Assembly: GCF_030248535.1 (NCBI RefSeq)
Contig: NZ_JAHGAJ010000016.1
Location: 186,001 to 250,000 of the forward strand
From: Vibrio sp. D404a
Lineage (GTDB): Bacteria; Pseudomonadota; Gammaproteobacteria; Enterobacterales; Vibrionaceae
DNA: 64,000 nucleotides
Direction of reading: 5' to 3'
Notes under the pieces: model-generated
Databases searched by the model: none
Seen by the model: the letters and a program-made list of their open reading frames with translations, nothing else
What the model was told of the DNA's origin: nothing
Position numbers and translations under genes: made by a program
In this document: positions 9,898 to 20,752 of the stretch, in pieces
Layout: each line of letters starts with the position of its first letter
Position numbering within the stretch: the stretch's first letter is position 1

Positions 9898-11225
9898 GAA
9901 TCACTCTCCTGCATTGGCTGCGATTCTGATTCTGCACCCGCTTCTCTGAGTAGCATGCCCTCTATCGCAGGCAGGACATCATTGAGAATAAGCTTATCGC
10001 CTTGCTTCAATTCGCCACTCACCACCACTTGATTGTCGCGGCGGTACAAGACCTCAACCTTAACCATGGTTAGACGCATCTCACTGTCCATCAGGTAAAT
10101 GGTGTCACCATGCAGCGCGCGCTCAGGAACGACCCATGCTAGGTTGGATGCGCCTTCTATCTGCGCCTTAACGAACATGCCATTGACAAGTGGAGGCAGA
10201 CTGTTTGGTTCTAGTTGAGAGTAATCTTGCTGAATCTCTAGGATCACGCCGGCAGTCGCTTGGTTTTCATCCACCGTTTCACTAATGCGAGCAACACGTG
10301 CTGGCCAAGCTGCATTCAAATTGCCACTATTGAGTTCAATGGTTGCTGAAATCTCAGAGGTATCAGTATTCGGGATACCCGAGTCATCACGGCTGAACTC
10401 ACCCAAACTCGACGCGAGAGTTTGCATATCGTGAATCGAAAGTTGAGCTTCAACCTCCATTACATCAATGCCGTGGGCGATAAACATAGTTTGCTGTAGG
10501 TTAACCACTTGATTGGTTTCAATATCGACCTGAGCAATACGCATCGCTTTAGGCAAGGTAATGGTGGTTTTTTCAAGCGATCGCTCAGCCTCTCTGACCT
10601 TAGAGACATTTACTTTGATCACCGCTTCTGCGACACGTTTTTCATCCGGCATCAGAGCAATCTGGTTCTCGATATCCAACACCAACTTCCTTTGCGACAG
10701 CGCACTCTGCTCTTGCAAATCAACATCTGATTGGGAGGTTAGCCCTTTCTTGCGCAGATCTTGTTTACGCTTAAGCTCTTTATTGCTGATCACTAAGCGG
10801 TTCTTCTCGATCTTCAGTGTTTGATTGAGGTTCTGCTCTTCTTGGTTAAGCTTGGCCAAAGAGGTTTGGGAAGATTTAAGGTCGGCCTGTGCTTGAGTAA
10901 GCTTTAATTCGTAATCAAGGGGATCTATTTTAAGCACCTCAGTACCCGCTGGGATCACTTGTCCTTTTTCCAATTCGGGATGACGATAAACGATCTTACC
11001 GGTGACTTCTGCAATCGCTTTCCACTCCACTTTAGGCACGACTTTACCGAAACCAATCGCAAGTGGTGCCATGGCTTGAGGTTCTAGTATCTCTATTTCC
11101 ACCAAACGAGCTCGATCGCCTGCAGGCTTAGTTGGTAGATCTGGCTTAAGGTTAATCGCAACCACTAAACCGACAATACCGATCGCCAGCGCCGGAAAGA
11201 ACAACAACTTTTTCCCTATTTTCAT
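9894..11225 (-). CDS. RND efflux periplasmic adaptor (membrane fusion protein)
   Basis: A 443-residue HlyD/AcrA-type adaptor. An N-terminal hydrophobic anchor (about 7-24) is followed by a split lipoyl half-motif (GKIVYRHPELEKGQVIPAGTEVLKIDP), a long helical hairpin rich in K/Q/L (about 115-220), then beta-barrel and membrane-proximal domains. No lipobox cysteine is seen at the N-terminus, so it is probably held by the transmembrane helix. It lies 5 bp after the TetR gene and overlaps the permease gene by 4 bp. Confidence 0.92.
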   Translation of the reverse strand: MKIGKKLLFFPALAIGIVGLVVAINLKPDLPTKPAGDRARLVEIEILEPQAMAPLAIGFGKVVPKVEWKAIAEVTGKIVYRHPELEKGQVIPAGTEVLKIDPLDYELKLTQAQADLKSSQTSLAKLNQEEQNLNQTLKIEKNRLVISNKELKRKQDLRKKGLTSQSDVDLQEQSALSQRKLVLDIENQIALMPDEKRVAEAVIKVNVSKVREAERSLEKTTITLPKAMRIAQVDIETNQVVNLQQTMFIAHGIDVMEVEAQLSIHDMQTLASSLGEFSRDDSGIPNTDTSEISATIELNSGNLNAAWPARVARISETVDENQATAGVILEIQQDYSQLEPNSLPPLVNGMFVKAQIEGASNLAWVVPERALHGDTIYLMDSEMRLTMVKVEVLYRRDNQVVVSGELKQGDKLILNDVLPAIEGMLLREAGAESESQPMQESDS

Positions 11226-11230
11226 TCTGT

Positions 11231-11887
11231 TTAATCCTGAAGGTTGGAAGTGCTTGTGGTCGCCACAAAGCCCTCACTCATTAATTTAATATTGTGCTCA
11301 ATCAGACGGTTAAGGAACTCTTCATTCAGTTCGATGCCGTGCAGTGCAAGCAAAGGCGGTGGCGCGATAAACGGAAATACCATCAAGCTTATATACGATA
11401 CGCGGCATAACTTGGGATCCATATCTTTGCGAAGCACTCCCTCTTCGATCAGCTTTTCAAATATCACGTCTTGAGCGGGTTTCGCGATATCAACAAAGAC
11501 TTTTTCAAGCAGCTCTCGTTGGACTTCCGAAGGGGGCATATTCATGACTTGCGCTACTAGACGTGGAAATTTCGGCACCTTAGCCATCTCTTTATAGTAA
11601 GTGCGCATCAGATCGAGAAAGTTCTCGTGGCTACTCTCATCGATCAGCTTTTGCATTTGCAGCTGCATCGGTCGTAAGGTTTCTCTCAACATCGCCTCAA
11701 ACAACCCCGCTTTATTACCGAAGTAATAGCGAATCATCGCAATATTGACCCCCGCTCGCTCAGCGACCAAACGTGTCGAGACTTTATCGTAAGGTTGCAC
11801 GACAAACAGATCACGAGCATGCTCAATTAACAGCTGTCGAACCTCTAAATTTTTTTGCGGTCGTCCTGCTTTTCGTCCCACTCTCAA
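11231..11887 (-). CDS. TetR/AcrR-family repressor of the RND operon
   Basis: A 218-residue TetR-like regulator. The N-terminal helix-turn-helix (STRLVAERAGVNIAMIRYYFGNKAGLFEAML) spans about 37-67, and the rest is a helical ligand-binding and dimer domain. The start used is a TTG three bases after a TCA spacer from AGGG; a GTG two codons in is the alternative. It is first in the operon, and the 34-bp palindrome starts 4 bp before its start codon and covers a TATAAT box, so it should repress itself together with the pump. The ligand is unknown. Confidence 0.9.
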   Translation of the reverse strand: MRVGRKAGRPQKNLEVRQLLIEHARDLFVVQPYDKVSTRLVAERAGVNIAMIRYYFGNKAGLFEAMLRETLRPMQLQMQKLIDESSHENFLDLMRTYYKEMAKVPKFPRLVAQVMNMPPSEVQRELLEKVFVDIAKPAQDVIFEKLIEEGVLRKDMDPKLCRVSYISLMVFPFIAPPPLLALHGIELNEEFLNRLIEHNIKLMSEGFVATTSTSNLQD

Positions 11888-11890
11888 TTG

Positions 11891-11924
11891 ACCCTATAAT
11901 TAATCGTTTGATTAATTATAGGGT
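11891..11924. promoter_or_regulatory. Perfect 34-bp palindromic operator for the TetR regulator
   Basis: Two 15-bp arms (ACCCTATAATTAATC and its exact complement) are separated by GTTT. A TATAAT within the palindrome can be the -10 box of the minus-strand tetR promoter. Its position directly before the tetR start is classic for autoregulation. Confidence 0.8.
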
Positions 11925-11945
11925 GTTTTCTACGCATATGGAGAA

Positions 11946-11983
11946 GATTAATTACTCACTATTTAATCAAGTGATTAATTATC
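11946..11983. promoter_or_regulatory. Second TetR-type operator, 63 bp from the first
   Basis: The core TTAATC-N4-GATTAA (11963-11978) repeats the core of the main palindrome, with an extra GATTAATTA half-site at 11946. The two cores are 63 bp apart centre to centre, six helical turns at 10.5 bp. A second binding site or looping is inferred. Confidence 0.55.
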
Positions 11984-11999
11984 ATCAAGCGCATTATAT

Positions 12000-12247
12000 T
12001 TTTCCCGTCATTCACTCTGTAAAAAAGATTTAGTACAAAGTTATAACCTAAACATCATGCAAACGATAAACTAACCACGCAATCAAAAAGCCACAAAGCA
12101 GACATAAACACCACCAAACTAAACCAAAACAGCACAAACCAAATGAAAAAGCTCACAATGCGAGCCGATATTGGATTTTCACGTTTGACGCTCAGAATAA
12201 ATTACGGTAAATATGGTGTTAACAGTTTATTTACGGATATTTGTGCC
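12000..12247. other. leu operon promoter region
   Basis: No gene is seen between the TetR operators and the leader peptide. The stretch is AT-rich (especially 12,040-12,150), consistent with LeuO/H-NS binding, and ends with a plausible promoter at 12,185-12,213. Confidence 0.5.
12185..12213 (+). promoter_or_regulatory. Candidate leuL-leuABCD promoter
   Basis: TTGACG and TAAATA are separated by 17 bp. This would start transcription near 12,220, about 28 bases before the leader peptide start. The -10 match is weak. Confidence 0.4.
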
Positions 12248-12310
12248 ATGACGTTTTCTTTTTCTCGACTGCTGAAACTTCTCCTTATCGTGAACCAATC
12301 GCGTGGGTAA
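12248..12310 (+). CDS. leuL: leu operon leader peptide
   Basis: A 20-codon reading frame with a run RLLKLLL: five leucine codons (ctg ctg, then ctt ctc ctt) within six. It precedes a hairpin with a T-run (12,339-12,364) and then leuA. This is the standard design of attenuation: scarce leucyl-tRNA stalls the ribosome at the leucine run, leaving the following GTGGGT segments free to form an antiterminator. It was found by reading the leader directly. Confidence 0.88.
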   Translation: MTFSFSRLLKLLLIVNQSRG

Positions 12311-12364
12311 GTTGTGGGTCAAGAACTGCACAAATATTAAAACCCGCGCTAAGCGGGTTTTTTT
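12301..12364 (+). terminator. leu attenuator (terminator and antiterminator elements)
   Basis: The terminator stem AAAACCCGC/GCGGGTTTT (12,339-12,361) is followed by further Ts. Two upstream segments, GCGTGGGT (12,301-12,308) and GTGGGT (12,314-12,319), can pair with ACCCGC of the terminator's left arm using one G-U pair, forming a competing antiterminator. A ribosome that reaches the leuL stop at 12,308-12,310 would cover these segments and allow termination. Confidence 0.82.
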
Positions 12365-12446
12365 GTAACTAAGCTCATTAAAAGAACATCATTCTCAATA
12401 ATATTTTGGATAGCAATCGATACAATATCGATATAAGGAAGCACCC

Positions 12447-13994
12447 ATGAACGATCAAGTGATAATTTTTGATACGACTTTACGTGATGGCGAGCAGGCT
12501 CTAGCTGCAAGCCTGACAGTAAAAGAGAAGTTACAAATTGCTTATGCACTTGAAAGACTGGGTGTGGACGTAATCGAAGCTGGCTTCCCAGTATCATCAC
12601 CAGGTGATTTTGAATCGGTTCAAACGATCGCAAAGAACATTAAAAACAGCCGCGTGTGTGCGCTTTCTCGTGCCGTTGCAAAAGATATCGATGCAGCAGC
12701 TGAAGCGTTAAAAGTGGCTGAACAGTTCCGTATTCATACCTTTATTTCGACTTCGACAGTACACGTACAAGACAAGCTTCGTCGCAGCTACGATGACGTG
12801 GTTGAGATGGCAGTAAAAGCCGTTAAACACGCACGTAACTACACAGACGATGTTGAGTTCTCTTGTGAAGATGCAGGCCGTACGCCTATCGATAATCTAT
12901 GCCGCATGGTTGAAGCAGCCATCAACGCTGGCGCGAAAACCATCAATATCCCAGATACAGTGGGCTACACAGTGCCTAACGAGTTTGGCGGTATTATCAA
13001 AACACTATTTGACCGTGTACCAAACATCGACCAAGCGATCATCTCTGTCCACTGTCACGATGACCTAGGTATGTCGGTTGCTAACTCAATTGCAGCGGTA
13101 CAAGCGGGTGCTCGCCAAGTTGAAGGTACCATTAATGGCATTGGTGAGCGTGCGGGCAACTGTTCTTTAGAAGAGATTGCAATGATCATCAAGACTCGCC
13201 AAGAGTTATTAGGTGTTCATACAGGCCTAGACCATCAAGAGATTCACCGCACCAGTAAATTGGTGAGCCAGCTTTGCCACATGCCAATTCAAGACAACAA
13301 AGCGATCGTTGGTGCTAACGCATTCAGCCACTCTTCTGGTATCCACCAAGATGGCATGCTAAAGAATAAGAACACTTACGAGATCATGACTCCTGAGTCT
13401 ATTGGCTTGAAAAACAAGGCGTTGAACCTAACAAGCCGTAGTGGCCGTGCTGCTGTTAAGAGCCATATGGATGCTATGGGTTATAAAGAGAATGAGTACA
13501 GCCTTGATTCATTGTACGAAGACTTCTTGAAGCTAGCAGACCGCAAGGGCCAAGTATTCGATTACGACTTAGAAGCCTTGATGCACTTCGCTAACCTTCG
13601 CGACGAAGATGACTTCTACAAGTTGAACTACCTAAGTGTTCAATCTGGCAGTGTTATGTCGACCACCAGTATCAAGCTGCAATGTGGTGATGAAGAGAAA
13701 TGTGAAGCGGCTGTCGGTAACGGCCCTGTTGATGCGCTATACCAATGTATCTACCGCCTAACGGGTTACGAAATCGTACTAGACAAGTTCGACCTAACCG
13801 CGAAAGGCGAAGGTGAAGATGGTTTGGGCCAAGCAGACATTATTGCTAACTACAAAGGCCGTAAGTACCATGGTACTGGCGTTTCAACCGACATCGTTGA
13901 AGCTTCTGGTCAGGCGCTACTGCACGTAATCAACAGCATCCAACGCGCAGACACCATTGCTGAAATGAAGCAGCAAAAAATCGCGACAGTTTAA
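12447..13994 (+). CDS. leuA: 2-isopropylmalate synthase
   Basis: Condenses acetyl-CoA with 2-ketoisovalerate, the first committed step to leucine, and is feedback-inhibited by leucine. The 515-residue protein has the HMGL-like TIM barrel with DTTLRDGEQ (9-17), the metal-binding HCHDDLGMS and [10 protein letters not shown] motifs, a linker, and a C-terminal regulatory domain from about 390. AAGGA lies 8 bases before the ATG. It is the first structural gene after the attenuator. Confidence 0.97.
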   Translation: MNDQVIIFDTTLRDGEQALAASLTVKEKLQIAYALERLGVDVIEAGFPVSSPGDFESVQTIAKNIKNSRVCALSRAVAKDIDAAAEALKVAEQFRIHTFISTSTVHVQDKLRRSYDDVVEMAVKAVKHARNYTDDVEFSCEDAGRTPIDNLCRMVEAAINAGAKTINIPDTVGYTVPNEFGGIIKTLFDRVPNIDQAIISVHCHDDLGMSVANSIAAVQAGARQVEGTINGIGERAGNCSLEEIAMIIKTRQELLGVHTGLDHQEIHRTSKLVSQLCHMPIQDNKAIVGANAFSHSSGIHQDGMLKNKNTYEIMTPESIGLKNKALNLTSRSGRAAVKSHMDAMGYKENEYSLDSLYEDFLKLADRKGQVFDYDLEALMHFANLRDEDDFYKLNYLSVQSGSVMSTTSIKLQCGDEEKCEAAVGNGPVDALYQCIYRLTGYEIVLDKFDLTAKGEGEDGLGQADIIANYKGRKYHGTGVSTDIVEASGQALLHVINSIQRADTIAEMKQQKIATV

Positions 13995-14082
13995 GCACCC
14001 AATAACAGAGCCCTAGAGCCACTGTTGTTGGCTTTAGGGAAAAAATTTAAAACGAGCTCAATCGCTCAGTAACAAGAATTAA

Positions 14083-15183
<1,101 letters not shown>

Positions 15184-15289
15184 TCGCGATACACATCATT
15201 ATTCTAAAAGAACAATATCAGCTCACTGACCATCACAGCGGTGAGCTGAACTAAGCACTGGGAATATTGCTCCCAAGGAAGAACTAGCT

Positions 15290-16702
15290 ATGTCGACAAA
15301 CCAGCAAGCCAAAACCTTATACGAAAAAGTCTACGACGCGCACGTTGCCGTTGCAGCTGAGGGTGAAAACCCAATCCTATACATCGATCGCCACTTAGTG
15401 CACGAGGTAACCTCACCTCAAGCGTTTGATGGCTTACGTGAAAAAGGCCGTAAAGTTCGCCAAGTCGGCAAGACCTTCGCGACCATGGATCATAACGTTT
15501 CAACGCAAACCAAAGACATTAATGCGTCTGGTGAGATGGCGCGTATCCAGATGGAAACCCTATCGAAGAACTGTGAAGAGTTTGGCGTGACCCTTTACGA
15601 TTTGAACCACAAATACCAAGGTATTGTGCATGTAATGGGTCCAGAGCTAGGCATTACTCTACCGGGTATGACCATCGTTTGTGGTGACTCACACACAGCA
15701 ACTCACGGTGCATTTGGTTCACTGGCATTCGGCATCGGTACTTCAGAAGTTGAGCACGTTCTAGCGACTCAAACGCTAAAACAAGCTCGCGCAAAAACCA
15801 TGAAGATCGAAGTAAAAGGAAAGGTTGCTCCGGGCATCACTGCGAAAGATATCGTCTTAGCGATCATCGGTGAAACGACAGCAGCAGGTGGTACAGGTTA
15901 CGTGGTTGAGTTCTGTGGTGAAGCGATTACCGATCTAACCATGGAAGGCCGCATGACGGTATGTAACATGGCGATCGAGCTTGGTGCAAAAGCAGGCCTT
16001 ATCGCACCTGACGAAACCACATACGAGTACATTAAGGGTCGTAAGTTCTCTCCACAAGGTGAAGACTTTGACGCAGCGGTTGAGTACTGGAACACTCTTA
16101 AAACTGATAGCGATGCAGAGTTCGATGCGGTTGTAACGCTTAACGCTGCAGACATCAAACCTCAAGTCACTTGGGGTACTAACCCAGGTCAGGTTATCTC
16201 AGTTGATACACCTATCCCATCACCAGAAAGCTTCTCTGACCCTGTTGAGAAAGCGTCTGCTGAAAAAGCTCTGGCTTACATGGGTTTAGAAGCGGGTAAA
16301 TCTCTATCTGACTACAACGTTGATAAAGTATTCGTCGGCTCTTGTACTAACTCTCGAATTGAAGACATGCGCGCAGCCGCTGCAGTAGCGAAAGGCCGTA
16401 AAGTGGCTTCACACGTGCAAGCTCTAATTGTTCCGGGCTCAGAGCAAGTAAAAGCACAAGCAGAAGCGGAAGGTCTGGATGTGATCTTCAAAGAAGCTGG
16501 CTTTGAGTGGCGTCTACCTGGCTGTTCAATGTGTCTAGCAATGAACAATGACCGCCTAGGTCCTCAAGAGCGTTGTGCATCAACGTCTAACCGTAACTTC
16601 GAAGGTCGCCAAGGCCGTGATGGTCGTACGCACCTAGTTAGCCCTGCAATGGCTGCTGCAGCAGCGATCGCTGGCCACTTCGTCGATATTCGTGAACTTT
16701 AA
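15290..16702 (+). CDS. leuC: 3-isopropylmalate dehydratase large subunit
   Basis: An aconitase-family enzyme which, with LeuD, isomerises 2- to 3-isopropylmalate. The 470-residue chain carries the three [4Fe-4S] cluster cysteines at about C352 (GSCTNSR), C412 and C415 (GCSMC), and the substrate-side motif [20 protein letters not shown] lies before the ATG. leuD follows after 15 bp, in keeping with heterodimer assembly. Confidence 0.97.
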   Translation: MSTNQQAKTLYEKVYDAHVAVAAEGENPILYIDRHLVHEVTSPQAFDGLREKGRKVRQVGKTFATMDHNVSTQTKDINASGEMARIQMETLSKNCEEFGVTLYDLNHKYQGIVHVMGPELGITLPGMTIVCGDSHTATHGAFGSLAFGIGTSEVEHVLATQTLKQARAKTMKIEVKGKVAPGITAKDIVLAIIGETTAAGGTGYVVEFCGEAITDLTMEGRMTVCNMAIELGAKAGLIAPDETTYEYIKGRKFSPQGEDFDAAVEYWNTLKTDSDAEFDAVVTLNAADIKPQVTWGTNPGQVISVDTPIPSPESFSDPVEKASAEKALAYMGLEAGKSLSDYNVDKVFVGSCTNSRIEDMRAAAAVAKGRKVASHVQALIVPGSEQVKAQAEAEGLDVIFKEAGFEWRLPGCSMCLAMNNDRLGPQERCASTSNRNFEGRQGRDGRTHLVSPAMAAAAAIAGHFVDIREL

Positions 16703-16717
16703 TTTAGAGGATTTAAC

Positions 16718-17320
16718 ATGTCAGGTTTCAAACAACACTCTGGTTTAGTCGTTCCTCTAGATGCTGCGAACGTCGATACTGATGCCATCATTCCAAAACA
16801 GTTTCTACAGAAGGTTTCTCGCCTAGGCTTTGGTAAGCACCTTTTTCATGATTGGCGCTTCCTAGATGACGCAGGCCAACAACCAAATCCTGAGTTTGTT
16901 ATGAACGCACCACGCTACCAAGGTGCTTCGATTCTGCTGGCTCGTGAAAATTTTGGTTGTGGTTCATCTCGTGAACACGCACCTTGGGCGCTGGCTGACT
17001 ACGGCATTAAGGCGATGATCGCGCCAAGCTTTGCCGACATTTTTTACGGTAACTCAATCAATAACCAGATGGTACCCGTTCGCCTTACAGAGCAAGAAGT
17101 CGATGAAATCTTCCAGTTTGTTGAAGCAAACGAAGGTGCACAGGTTGAAGTCGATCTAGAAGCAAATGTCGTTCGTGCCAATGGCAAAGAGTACTCATTC
17201 GAGATCGATGAGTTCCGCCGCCACTGCCTACTAAACGGCTTAGACAACATTGGTTTGACGTTACAGCATGAAGAGAAAATCTCAGCTTACGAAGCCAATA
17301 TCCCAAGCTTCTTAAAATAG
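16718..17320 (+). CDS. leuD: 3-isopropylmalate dehydratase small subunit
   Basis: The 200-residue swivel-domain partner of LeuC. Typical motifs are [29 protein letters not shown] and NNQMVPV. GAGGA lies 8 bases upstream of the ATG. It is the last leu gene. Its original terminator appears to have been split by the insertion element that begins 46 bp after the stop. Confidence 0.97.
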   Translation: MSGFKQHSGLVVPLDAANVDTDAIIPKQFLQKVSRLGFGKHLFHDWRFLDDAGQQPNPEFVMNAPRYQGASILLARENFGCGSSREHAPWALADYGIKAMIAPSFADIFYGNSINNQMVPVRLTEQEVDEIFQFVEANEGAQVEVDLEANVVRANGKEYSFEIDEFRRHCLLNGLDNIGLTLQHEEKISAYEANIPSFLK

Positions 17321-17351
17321 AACGAGCTCAAGATTAAGAGAAATCAAAAGG

Positions 17352-17366
17352 TTGGCCCAGTGCCAA
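17352..17366. repeat. Left copy of the 15-bp direct repeat flanking the insertion element
   Basis: TTGGCCCAGTGCCAA is identical to 20,792-20,806. It is itself an imperfect palindrome (TTGGC/GCCAA around CCAGT) and forms the upper stem and loop of an interrupted terminator. Because of that symmetry the true target duplication could be anything from 5 (CCAGT) to 15 bp. Confidence 0.85.
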
Positions 17367-17400
17367 GCCGTTCACTTAATTTGTGGAATTAATCTTTAAG

Positions 17401-17433
17401 AAAAAGGGGAGAGTGCTAACTCTCCCCTTTTTT
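17401..17433. terminator. Bidirectional terminator at the left end of the element
   Basis: AAAAGGGGAGAG and its complement surround a short loop, with A and T runs on the two sides, so it works both ways. It ends the passenger gene on one side and can stop leuABCD transcripts on the other, replacing the leuD terminator split by the insertion. Confidence 0.9.
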
Positions 17434-17445
17434 AGTTCCTAATTG

Positions 17446-18840
17446 TTAATCCCATAATTTTTGGAATTCTTCAAAGCTTTCAAAAGCCTGCGGGATGTGA
17501 TCTAGTAAGCAACTATCATTGATATATCGTCCATGAGCAATATCATTGCGATACTTTCTTATGTTATTTATCAGGGAGTTAATCTCTTTCCTAGAACAGC
17601 TAAATTTTTCTAGCTTATTGCAGTAGCCCACTAATCGGTATGTACTTGGTGGTAGTTTGTAATTAGGGTCACTTAGAAAGTGAGCTTCAAAAGCTTCTTC
17701 TGTAACAAAGCCTTTAGTCTTACTATCTAGATTTTCGTAAGATCTACCTGAATAGAACTGTTCAATGTCATCTTTTTCTAGATGCTTAGAAAGCCTTTCG
17801 TCCACTTTAATACCAACGAAGTTTTCAAATGCAATGTTTAAGTCCATTACAGCTTGGGTAAGGTTATTAATCCCGAAATTGAGTTTTGCATCCAGGTAAC
17901 TATGTTTCCACACGCTCTGTGAAGGGTTTTCTAGCTCAAAACATAGTTTCTCAGTATCAAAGTCTTCCTCTCTAATAGTTTGAAAAAGACCTTGAGGTGG
18001 AAAGATCAATCTATGAACCTCTTCACCCGAAAGTGTGTATCGGATGTTAGTTTCAATGATAAGTTTGCTACTAACTTTAAGAAGCCACTCCTCGTCCATT
18101 GCAATACGATAAGCTTTGACAAAGTAATTAAGTAGATGAATCACTTCATCAGGATGAGCAAATCGTTTGTTAGTGGTAATGGTTATCAAAGTCTGTTTAG
18201 TCAAACCATGAATATCACCATCTAGAACAACACCTTCCGATTTAATTGGTGCATTTTGGTTATCATGGTAAGAAAACTCGAAAGAATAACAATGTCCTTC
18301 ATATTCAAATTCCAAAGGGCGACAAATCACCTGTGAAGCGAGCTGAACGGTGATATGGGACTTGAATCCATTATCTCGTAGATCTTCAAACTTTCGGAGT
18401 TCAATTAGTCTGGATTTTTCATGAGGTGAGACTCCTCTTAGAATGGCACTTAACCTGGCTCTTAGTTTCTTAGTCGATAGGCTCTTGTCATCCATCCATT
18501 CTTGCAGAAGGGTTTTATTTACATAAAATATGTAGCGATGCAGGTAAGTAAGAAAAACTTCTCTATCTACTAGGTGTTGATAATTTTGCTCGAAGCTTTC
18601 TAGGTATTCACTGTATTGCTGTGAATCACCTAAAATAGTCAAAGCTTCAACTATAAGCCCCTGAACAAAGGGTTTATAGTTGCCTAATTTGAAAAGCTTG
18701 AACCTTATTAAACTTTTCTCACCGATTGATTCTAAATCCTCAACTGCCTTCAAAATGCTCTTTGCAGAGTTATCGTTTCGAGCCTGATTAATGTTCTCTT
18801 TGATAAGAGAATGCTTTGTTACTGCTTGGTTTTTATTCAT
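17446..18840 (-). CDS. Passenger protein of unknown function with a C-terminal HEPN-type RNxxxH motif
   Basis: I do not recognise this 464-residue protein overall. Near its C-terminus a helical stretch reads INNIRKYRNDIAHGRY (about 424-439), giving R-N-D-I-A-H, the Rx4H signature of HEPN RNases with the usual Asn after Arg. It is preceded by a helix with LNIAFENFVGI, as in HEPN and ApeA-like folds. The middle (170-230) is beta-rich. No transmembrane segment or signal peptide is seen. The ATG with GAGAAG 5 bases upstream is preferred over a GTG two codons earlier. It lies 57 bp after the transposase stop, probably in one transcript. RNase, toxin or phage-defence roles are inference from the motif only. 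Confidence 0.7.
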   Translation of the reverse strand: MNKNQAVTKHSLIKENINQARNDNSAKSILKAVEDLESIGEKSLIRFKLFKLGNYKPFVQGLIVEALTILGDSQQYSEYLESFEQNYQHLVDREVFLTYLHRYIFYVNKTLLQEWMDDKSLSTKKLRARLSAILRGVSPHEKSRLIELRKFEDLRDNGFKSHITVQLASQVICRPLEFEYEGHCYSFEFSYHDNQNAPIKSEGVVLDGDIHGLTKQTLITITTNKRFAHPDEVIHLLNYFVKAYRIAMDEEWLLKVSSKLIIETNIRYTLSGEEVHRLIFPPQGLFQTIREEDFDTEKLCFELENPSQSVWKHSYLDAKLNFGINNLTQAVMDLNIAFENFVGIKVDERLSKHLEKDDIEQFYSGRSYENLDSKTKGFVTEEAFEAHFLSDPNYKLPPSTYRLVGYCNKLEKFSCSRKEINSLINNIRKYRNDIAHGRYINDSCLLDHIPQAFESFEEFQKLWD

Positions 18841-18897
18841 TATCACTTCTCATGATGATTTTATGAACATCATACCATATAAGGCAATTTGAGTAGA

Positions 18898-20703
18898 TCA
18901 AGCATCTAGGTTCTTATCCAAATACTTCTCATAATAGATAATATTTTCATAGGTAACTTTGCCTTTCGCTAAACCAAGACGCATAGCTGGAGTCTTCTTA
19001 TCTTTGCGATCATTATGAATGTAGTTATAGAAAACCCGCAGAATCTCTGCGATTTTGACTATATATTCAGGGTTATATGCGCTGTAGCCATACCAAACAC
19101 GCCTAGCGTTTGTCCCCGATGAAAACGGACGCTCGAACATTCTGACCCGCCTTCTTGTTTGTTGAAAGAAGCGGTCAATGCCATGCAATGAAGCGAGTTT
19201 GTACAAGTTAGCTTGGTGCTCTGGAGAGCAACCTGATATATCAGTTAATGCAGCAACCATTTTCTCTGGCTCAGAACGAGTAGAGAAGGGATATTGTAAC
19301 CATGACTCCTTGGAGCCATAAATAGGCTTAATGTTACCCAGTTCTTCTAGGATCAGCCTTTGGATTATCTTCTGTTTTTCAGGGTATGGTAGAGCGGTAT
19401 ATGTTACACCATATTTTGCTTTTATCTTTCTGTAGCAGTCTCTCTCAAGCATACGCTTCTGATCTATTGTTAGGTCTTTATTCGCTTTGACATAAAATGC
19501 ATCTGCACTTTTATCCACGACTCGATCTGAAAATGCCTGCATAAAAGCATTTCTAATCCCTGTGTCCTGATCTAAGTAAAAACGAACTTTATCTGTATTC
19601 TTTAAGATTTTTGCCATGAATTGAAAGTGAGCATACATGGTATATTCACTTCGAACTAACATGCCACTCTCAGGCAGACGCACTGAATCATCTACTTGTT
19701 CACTCGACTCAAGATTGTCTCTTTCTTTTTCGAGTAGATATTGCAGTTCGACTTCACTCTTTAGAGAGCCTGTAGCTTGAGGTGCTTTCTTTGATGATGA
19801 CTTAGTAGTAGCTACTTGAAAATCTTGGTCTAGCCATAACCTGGCATGCTTTCGGTGAGGAAGTGCAGCTTCATAATCGCCATGACTGATCGCATCTTTC
19901 TCTATTTCATAAGGTTTCAAGCTAGGCTCAAAGTTGAAGTGCCACCCAAAGATATAATCAGTTCTATTATCTGCCGTACCAATACCTAAAATCTCAGTAT
20001 TCCGCTTGTCTTTCCGTATTCTCCAGTTTGTAGAAAGTACTTGTCTATCTGTACTTAAATAGAGCCTATCGAAAGACATATTCTCTAGTAGCTTAAGCTC
20101 TCTGTTTTTTACAAAGCGCATTACTTGCTCATACAACCAATCTACTTTTTGATAGTAAGTGTTTGGTGATATTTCTAAAATATCGCAAGCTCGCCTAACT
20201 GGTACGTCATTTACGATCAGCTTAAATAGTGTTTTGTTTTTCTCTGGCTTACGTTGAGTTCTTCTCTTAGAGCCAGTCGAGAAGGTCTTTTTACAAAGCT
20301 TACATTGAAATCGAGGTGAGCCGTTTGTTGAGCCATGTTTGTAATAGGACTTTGGATGTGTCAAAGCATTCACTTCATGATTTGAACACTCACTATTCGG
20401 ACATACTGCTTTCCCAGTCCCTAGATATGCGCTGATACGCTCTAGCTCTTGAAGTACCCCTTCATTACTTTTTACTGGGGTGATTTCTCCACATGACTTG
20501 CACTTTAAGCCTGGAAGGTTAGCTCCAAGCCCACTTATGGCATATAAAGGATCTCTTTTTAGTTTACTTTTTCCATCTTTATGTATAATAAGAGGCGCTT
20601 TATTGAAATTAGCGCATTTGGGGTTCTTGCAAGTGTTGACCTGTAACCCATTCATTTCCTTAGGTATGCGCTCTTGCTGCCTCTCAAAAGATTTCTTTTC
20701 CAT
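18898..20703 (-). CDS. Large zinc-ribbon DDE-type transposase
   Basis: A 601-residue protein with two Cys4 zinc-ribbon-like modules (C25/C30/C68/C71 and C101/C106/C134/C137), a helix-turn-helix at about 167-190, and an RNase-H-like core with likely catalytic D219 (YLSTDRQ) and D378 or D380 (YLDQDTG). E524 in RMFERPF is a candidate third residue. The tail FYNYIHNDRKDKKTPAMRLGLA resembles the end of rve-type integrases and IS transposases. It is longer than IS1595 or ISL3 enzymes. No good ribosome-binding site precedes the ATG, which follows a T7 run; weak or slippage-dependent expression is possible. The family is not identified. Confidence 0.85.
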   Translation of the reverse strand: MEKKSFERQQERIPKEMNGLQVNTCKNPKCANFNKAPLIIHKDGKSKLKRDPLYAISGLGANLPGLKCKSCGEITPVKSNEGVLQELERISAYLGTGKAVCPNSECSNHEVNALTHPKSYYKHGSTNGSPRFQCKLCKKTFSTGSKRRTQRKPEKNKTLFKLIVNDVPVRRACDILEISPNTYYQKVDWLYEQVMRFVKNRELKLLENMSFDRLYLSTDRQVLSTNWRIRKDKRNTEILGIGTADNRTDYIFGWHFNFEPSLKPYEIEKDAISHGDYEAALPHRKHARLWLDQDFQVATTKSSSKKAPQATGSLKSEVELQYLLEKERDNLESSEQVDDSVRLPESGMLVRSEYTMYAHFQFMAKILKNTDKVRFYLDQDTGIRNAFMQAFSDRVVDKSADAFYVKANKDLTIDQKRMLERDCYRKIKAKYGVTYTALPYPEKQKIIQRLILEELGNIKPIYGSKESWLQYPFSTRSEPEKMVAALTDISGCSPEHQANLYKLASLHGIDRFFQQTRRRVRMFERPFSSGTNARRVWYGYSAYNPEYIVKIAEILRVFYNYIHNDRKDKKTPAMRLGLAKGKVTYENIIYYEKYLDKNLDA

Positions 20704-20752
20704 AAAAAAAGACCCATAACCTCAATTACTATTGAAATTATAGGTCTATTGA
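20704..20752 (-). terminator. Terminator-like hairpin abutting the transposase start
   Basis: On the minus strand AGACC-T-ATAA-TTT-CAAT pairs with ATTG-AGG-TTAT-G-GGTCT, with internal mismatches, and runs into seven Ts that directly precede the transposase ATG. Known insertion sequences use such structures to block transcription entering from outside; that role here is inferred. Confidence 0.55.
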
